Of a DNA stretch of 9,399 bases, positions 6,122-9,399 are shown piece by piece. Location of the stretch: positions 1 through 9,399 of the forward strand of contig JAACDY010000171.1 of assembly GCA_009936675.1 (NCBI GenBank). Reading direction: 5' to 3'. The notes below the pieces were generated by a model. It was given only the letters and a program-made list of their open reading frames with translations, ran no database searches and was not told the origin of the DNA. The stretch is from Bacteroidota bacterium. Its GTDB lineage: Bacteria > Bacteroidota > Bacteroidia > Flavobacteriales > Flavobacteriaceae. Both the position numbers and the translations under genes were made by a program. Within the stretch, counting starts at the first letter, position 1. Each line of letters starts with the position of its first letter.

Positions 6122-6877
6122 ATGACAAAAATCTTACTGCTTGGAGCAGGTCACTTGGCTTTTCATTTTTACGAGCAATTCAAAGCATGTTCTTCGGTGC
6201 AGTTGATCCAATGGTACAACCGATCTATTGAGAAAATTGGTTTTGCGAAAGAACAGATTAAAATCACAGATCAAATTGACAAACTGGAAGATGCTGATGT
6301 CTATTTACTCTGTGTAAAGGACGAGATCATTGAACCATTAAGCGAAAAGATCAAGACCCGTGGATTGGTGGTTCATTGTGCTGGGGGTATCTCCATCAAT
6401 GAACTCAAAGGCACCTCCAGAAAAGGAGTTTTCTACCCTCTTCAAAGCTTTACCAAAGAAAGATCATTAAGTTTTGATGAGCTTCCCTTTTGTATCGAAG
6501 CTTTAGAACAAAAAGATCAGCAATTATTATGTGAATTCGCCCAACAGTTGGGAGGAATCCCGCATATAATGAATACAGAAAAAAGAGCCTACCTCCACAT
6601 GATTGCGGTATGGGTTAATAATTTCAGTAACCACATGTTGCATTTAGGAAGTGATTTATCCCAAAAGCATCAAATCCCTTTCGAGATGTTTCGTCCTCTA
6701 ATAGAGGAGACTTTTAAAAAAGCCTTGAGTATGGGACCCCAAAACACCCAAACTGGCCCCGCCTTGCGACAAGATCTCAAAACCATCCAAAAACATTTCG
6801 ATTTGATAACAGATCAAGACATTAAAAAACTATACTTAAATTTATCTACTTCAATCCAAAAAAAACATGAGCAGTAA
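6122..6877 (+). CDS. DUF2520 / Rossmann-fold NAD(P)-binding protein
   Basis: This is a 251-residue cytosolic protein of the DUF2520 family, related to the 6-phosphogluconate dehydrogenase and F420-NADP oxidoreductase fold. The first strand and glycine loop 'MTKILLLGAGHLAFHF' (residues 1-16) form a Rossmann dinucleotide site. 'ADVYLLCVKDEII' (58-70) and 'GLVVHCAGGISINEL' (81-95) are strands around the bound cofactor. 'GVFYPLQSF' (102-110) and, in the helical C-terminal domain, 'TGPALRQD' (211-218) are family signatures. The substrate is unknown. An ATG five codons upstream (6107) is in frame, but it lies in the inverted repeat and precedes the conserved first strand by extra residues, so the ATG at 6122 is preferred. 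The stop overlaps the kdsC start by 11 bases, which implies translational coupling. Confidence 0.88.
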   Translation: MTKILLLGAGHLAFHFYEQFKACSSVQLIQWYNRSIEKIGFAKEQIKITDQIDKLEDADVYLLCVKDEIIEPLSEKIKTRGLVVHCAGGISINELKGTSRKGVFYPLQSFTKERSLSFDELPFCIEALEQKDQQLLCEFAQQLGGIPHIMNTEKRAYLHMIAVWVNNFSNHMLHLGSDLSQKHQIPFEMFRPLIEETFKKALSMGPQNTQTGPALRQDLKTIQKHFDLITDQDIKKLYLNLSTSIQKKHEQ

Positions 6878-7394
6878 AAACTATAAAACACTACTGAATA
6901 AAGTCACCACCTTTGTTTTTGACGTCGATGGGGTATTGACCAATGGTAAAATATTAGTAACCACCGGAGGAGAAATGTACCGCGAGATGAATACCCGCGA
7001 TGGGTTTGCAATGAAGTATGCCTTACTCAAAGGATTTAAAATTGGGATTATTTCTGGAGGCACCAACCTAGGGGTAAAAAAGAGACTTGAAGACCTAGGG
7101 GTGAACAAAGTATATTTGGGTATTCATGAAAAAGACATTGCTTTCGATGACTTTATCAATAGCTACAACATCAATCCAGAAGAGGTGCTCTACATGGGAG
7201 ATGATGTTCCGGATATGTATGTCATGGAAACAGTAGGCGTAGCGACCTGTCCTCAAGATGCAGTTCCTGATGTTAAAAGAATTGCTGACTATGTATCGCA
7301 CAAAAACGGTGGAGACGGATGCGTAAGGGAAATTGTAGAACAGGTGATGAGGGTTCAAAACAAGTGGATGTTTTCTGACAACTCAAATCGCTAA
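6867..7394 (+). CDS. kdsC: KdsC-type 3-deoxy-D-manno-octulosonate-8-phosphate phosphatase (HAD)
   Basis: This enzyme hydrolyses Kdo-8-phosphate to Kdo and phosphate, the third step of Kdo synthesis for the lipopolysaccharide core, in the cytosol. At 175 residues it matches the short, cap-less HAD proteins of the KdsC family, which work as tetramers. Motif I is 'FDVDGVLTNG' with nucleophile D19 and acid/base D21. Motif II is Ser63 in 'IISGGTN'. The motif III Lys is K89 in 'GIHEKD'. Motif IV is 'GDDVPD' (111-116). The C-terminal 'GGDGCVRE' (138-145) is the KdsC tail signature that reaches into the neighbouring active site. The ATG at 6867 lies inside the end of the DUF2520 gene (11-base overlap). 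Maf follows after 8 bases. All catalytic residues are present. A related HAD phosphatase acting on another sialic-type sugar is the main alternative. Confidence 0.93.
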   Translation: MSSKNYKTLLNKVTTFVFDVDGVLTNGKILVTTGGEMYREMNTRDGFAMKYALLKGFKIGIISGGTNLGVKKRLEDLGVNKVYLGIHEKDIAFDDFINSYNINPEEVLYMGDDVPDMYVMETVGVATCPQDAVPDVKRIADYVSHKNGGDGCVREIVEQVMRVQNKWMFSDNSNR

Positions 7395-7402
7395 TTCCCA
7401 TT

Positions 7403-7987
7403 ATGCTTGATCTCAACGGTTTTGAAATCATTTTAGCCTCAAGTTCCCCTCGAAGAAAGGCTTTTTTGGAAAGTTTGAATATTCCCTTTTCAATCAAGAC
7501 TTTTTCAGTCGATGAAACTTTCCCACCCCAACTCCAAGGAGAAGAAATCGCTCAACACATTGTCCGACAAAAAAACGCTCCTTTTAAAGAAATTATTCAA
7601 GACCATCAAATCGTCATTACCGCAGACACCATCGTTTGGTGTGAAAATCGATATTTGGGAAAACCCCAAAATAAAAAAGCAGCCAAAGAAATGCTGTCGT
7701 TTCTATCTGGGAAATCCCATGAGGCCATTACCTCAGTAGGCTTTCTCACAAGCCGAAATTTTGAAGTGATAACGGAGACCACCAAAGTTTATTTTAAAGA
7801 CTTAACAGATCAAGAAATCGATCATTATATAGAGGAATCCTCCCCCCTTGACAAAGCAGGAGCTTATGGCATTCAGGAATGGATAGGAGCCATAGGAATC
7901 ACCCAAATTAAGGGGAGTTATACCAATGTGGTCGGATTGCCTTTGGCGCAAGTGAAGGAAAAAATTGCGATATTGATTCAAGAATAA
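7403..7987 (+). CDS. maf: Maf family nucleoside triphosphate pyrophosphatase (dTTP/UTP type)
   Basis: Maf proteins hydrolyse non-canonical or selected nucleoside triphosphates to the monophosphate and pyrophosphate, and are linked to septum-formation arrest. The protein has 194 residues, the usual size. Signature elements are 'ILASSSPRRKAFL' (residues 10-22, phosphate loop), 'VITADTIVW' (71-79, with D75 as the likely catalytic base), 'LGKP' (85-88), 'LSGKSHEAITSVGF' (101-114), 'DKAGAYGIQEWIG' (150-162) and 'GSYTNVVGLPL' (171-181). The 'DKAGAYGIQ' form is that of the YhdE / B. subtilis Maf (dTTP/UTP) branch rather than YceF (m7GTP), so that specificity is inferred. It starts with ATG 8 bases after the kdsC stop, and the next gene follows after a short gap, consistent with one operon. 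Confidence 0.93.
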   Translation: MLDLNGFEIILASSSPRRKAFLESLNIPFSIKTFSVDETFPPQLQGEEIAQHIVRQKNAPFKEIIQDHQIVITADTIVWCENRYLGKPQNKKAAKEMLSFLSGKSHEAITSVGFLTSRNFEVITETTKVYFKDLTDQEIDHYIEESSPLDKAGAYGIQEWIGAIGITQIKGSYTNVVGLPLAQVKEKIAILIQE

Positions 7988-8050
7988 ATTAACTTGACTA
8001 AAAATAGATTTTCTAAAATGGACAAAACAACTCGTGGAACTTCATTATCA

Positions 8051-9322
8051 ATGACCAAAAGATTGAATCGGTTTAAAAGGATTAGCTTATCAGTACTTTT
8101 ATTTTTCGTTATAACGCTAAAGGCACAATCCTCCTCTGAAATCTATAAACAACTCAAGAAGCTCAACTTTTTGGGCTCAGTACTCTATCTGGCCGCCCAC
8201 CCCGACGATGAGAACACTCGAGTAATTTCCTATTTTTCGAATCACGTTTTGGCACGAACGGCATATCTATCCATGACCCGAGGTGATGGAGGGCAAAACC
8301 TCATTGGAGCAGAACTTAGAGAGGCTTTGGGGTTGATCCGAACACAAGAACTCTTGGCGGCCCGAAAAATTGACGGTGGGTCACAGTTTTTTACCTTGGC
8401 CAATGATTTTGGGTATTCCAAAAACCCAGACGAAACCCTTTCCATTTGGGATAGAAATCAGGTTTTGGCTCAAACCAAAGCCATAATTCAAGAATTCAAG
8501 CCCGACATCATCATCAACCGCTTTAACAGCCAAAGTGCGGTCAGAACCCACGGCCACCACACTGCCTCAGCCATGATTAGTGAATGGGCATTTAGCCAAA
8601 TGAATGCTGATCAAAATGCTTGGCATCCTCAACGTCTGTTCCACAATACCTCATGGTATTTTTATGGGAGCAGAGAGAATTTTGAAAAAGCCAATAAAAG
8701 AGGAATGCTGGCCATTGATATGGGGGTTTTTGATCCACTCTCGGGAAAAACCAATTCAGAGATTGCCGCACTAAGTCGAAGCCAACACAAGTCTCAGGGT
8801 TTTGGAAGTGCTGCTGCTTTGGGAGAAAGATTGGAATATTTAGAGTTGATCAGCGGAAAAGAACTGACACACAACGAACCATTTGATGGCATCAATACTC
8901 AATGGACGAGGGTAAAAGGAGGAACAGCCATAGAAACGGTCATCGAAAAAATCATTGAAGATTTTGATTTTTCTGCTCCCCACAAAAGCGTGGTTTCCCT
9001 ACTCCAAGTCCAAACAATGATCACTCAACTGGAGGACAAACATTGGAAAAAAGTAAAAACAGAAGAAATCAATGCTCTTATTCTCAACTGTCTTGGAATA
9101 GAATTGCAACTCAATGCCCAAATCCCATACGGAGTGTTAGGGGAAAATCTCCAGATCAAACTATTGGTCAACAATCCCAGTCCCCTCAGTTTAAGTTTAA
9201 ATCAGATACAATGGAAAGACCAATCCCATGATTTAAACCAAACCCTCAAAACCAACCAACTGTTCAGTAAAAGTTTTGATACCAAAGTAAAAGGTGCGAT
9301 CAAGACCACACATGCTTTGTGA
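8051..9322 (+). CDS. Secreted PIG-L family deacetylase, truncated at the 3' end
   Basis: This is an exported, probably zinc-dependent N-deacetylase-like protein of the PIG-L/LmbE superfamily. Its substrate is unknown but may be an N-acetylated sugar. The ATG at 8051 is chosen because it starts a clean signal peptide ('MTKRLNRFKR', then 'ISLSVLLFFVITLKAQ', cut near residue 25). A TTG frame opening at 7994 would bury that signal. Zinc-site elements are 'AAHPDDE' (48-54; H50, D53) and 'THGHH' (166-170). 'AYLSMTRGDGGQNLIG' (71-86), 'RTQELLAARKIDGG' (97-110) and 'GYSKNPDETL' (121-130) are typical of the large flavobacterial members. A beta-rich region starts near 350. Those members usually run to about 800-850 residues. 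This one stops at 423 within the beta region, where minus-strand KdsA sequence begins. The last few residues may therefore not belong to the original protein. Confidence 0.88.
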   Translation: MTKRLNRFKRISLSVLLFFVITLKAQSSSEIYKQLKKLNFLGSVLYLAAHPDDENTRVISYFSNHVLARTAYLSMTRGDGGQNLIGAELREALGLIRTQELLAARKIDGGSQFFTLANDFGYSKNPDETLSIWDRNQVLAQTKAIIQEFKPDIIINRFNSQSAVRTHGHHTASAMISEWAFSQMNADQNAWHPQRLFHNTSWYFYGSRENFEKANKRGMLAIDMGVFDPLSGKTNSEIAALSRSQHKSQGFGSAAALGERLEYLELISGKELTHNEPFDGINTQWTRVKGGTAIETVIEKIIEDFDFSAPHKSVVSLLQVQTMITQLEDKHWKKVKTEEINALILNCLGIELQLNAQIPYGVLGENLQIKLLVNNPSPLSLSLNQIQWKDQSHDLNQTLKTNQLFSKSFDTKVKGAIKTTHAL

Positions 9323-9330
9323 CCAATATC

Positions 9331-9399
9331 GACTGTTGGAACTTCAAAAGTCTTACTTACTTTTTCCAAAATCTTTAAGGCTTTTTCGTCTCCGATTCC
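9331..9399 (-). pseudogene. kdsA: KdsA (Kdo-8-phosphate synthase) internal fragment
   Basis: Read on the minus strand from the window edge, 23 codons give 'GIGDEKALKILEKVSKTFEV' followed by P-T-V. This matches an N-terminal internal part of KdsA (about residues 55-80 of some 270), where Bacteroidota enzymes read 'GIGDEKALKIL.KV...F.VPTVTDIH'. KdsA joins arabinose-5-phosphate and phosphoenolpyruvate to make Kdo-8-phosphate. After P-T-V the expected T-D-I-H is not found (D-I-G-H-K instead), and the following frame is just the antisense of the PIG-L gene. The remaining roughly 190 residues, with most of the active site, are therefore absent. The gene would extend beyond the window to the right. 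Either it is broken at this point, or the sequence is joined wrongly here. Confidence 0.7.

Noticed and set aside
7994..8050. An earlier TTG start for the PIG-L gene
   Set aside because: It would place 19 polar residues before a good signal peptide. The ATG at 8051 gives the normal n-region and hydrophobic core.
9313..9399. A simple one-base frameshift in the PIG-L gene (T run at 9315-9317) with the gene continuing on the plus strand
   Set aside because: One shifted frame meets TAA at 9376-9378. The other stays open but is not PIG-L-like. The minus strand over the same bases reads as KdsA, which a frameshift does not explain.
6867..9399. A genuine kdsC-kdsA Kdo gene cluster
   Set aside because: The kdsA piece is on the opposite strand, is incomplete, and meets a broken PIG-L gene, so the closeness may be an artefact of a false join.
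1..9399. Mobile elements, CRISPR arrays, defence or secretion systems
   Set aside because: No transposase, integrase, direct-repeat array, terminal repeats or defence-type domains were found on either strand. The gene content is ordinary chromosomal housekeeping.

Overview
The window looks like chromosomal DNA of a Bacteroidota bacterium, most likely a member of the Flavobacteriia. It is moderately AT-rich. It carries a fused CcsB-CcsA cytochrome c maturase, a DUF2911 tail, a DUF2520 - KdsC - Maf cluster and a secreted PIG-L deacetylase with an 'xAQ' signal-peptide end. Promoter-like boxes match the Bacteroidota -7 consensus TAnnTTTG rather than a sigma70 -10 box. No CRISPR array, insertion sequence, integrase, tRNA or rRNA was seen, and no intergenic stretch exceeds about 110 bases.

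Layout. Positions 2-256 (+) are the C-terminal end of a DUF2911 protein, closed by a clear intrinsic terminator (277-301). Next come a YbdG-type MscS-family mechanosensitive channel (367-1614, +) and a small TerB-like acidic protein (1690-2112, +). The TerB-like gene converges on a small DUF6174-type lipoprotein (2109-2537, -), and their stop codons overlap. Upstream of the lipoprotein on the minus strand is the very large ccsBA gene (2589-5717, -), preceded by a 94-residue three-helix membrane protein of unknown function (5780-6064, -). A short divergent intergenic region with a 9-bp inverted repeat separates this block from a tightly packed plus-strand run: DUF2520 Rossmann protein (6122-6877), KdsC phosphatase (6867-7394), Maf nucleotide pyrophosphatase (7403-7987) and a secreted PIG-L deacetylase (8051-9322).

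How the genes fit together. The minus-strand block serves the respiratory envelope: CcsBA exports haem and attaches it to periplasmic cytochromes c. The plus-strand run is probably one operon, with an 11-base overlap and an 8-base gap at its first two junctions. It combines Kdo synthesis for lipopolysaccharide (KdsC), nucleotide-pool or division housekeeping (Maf) and an exported deacetylase. The channel and TerB-like genes are generic stress or envelope functions.

The most unusual point is the right end. The PIG-L reading frame stops at about half the usual family length. The last 69 bases instead encode, on the minus strand, an internal piece of KdsA (Kdo-8-phosphate synthase), which also breaks off at the same place. 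Two unrelated genes broken at one point indicate a chimeric junction (assembly or amplification artefact) or a real rearrangement. Two operator-like palindromes (5730-5745 and 6085-6108) are the other signals not explained by the genes. I did not find convincing evidence for a wholly new multi-gene system.
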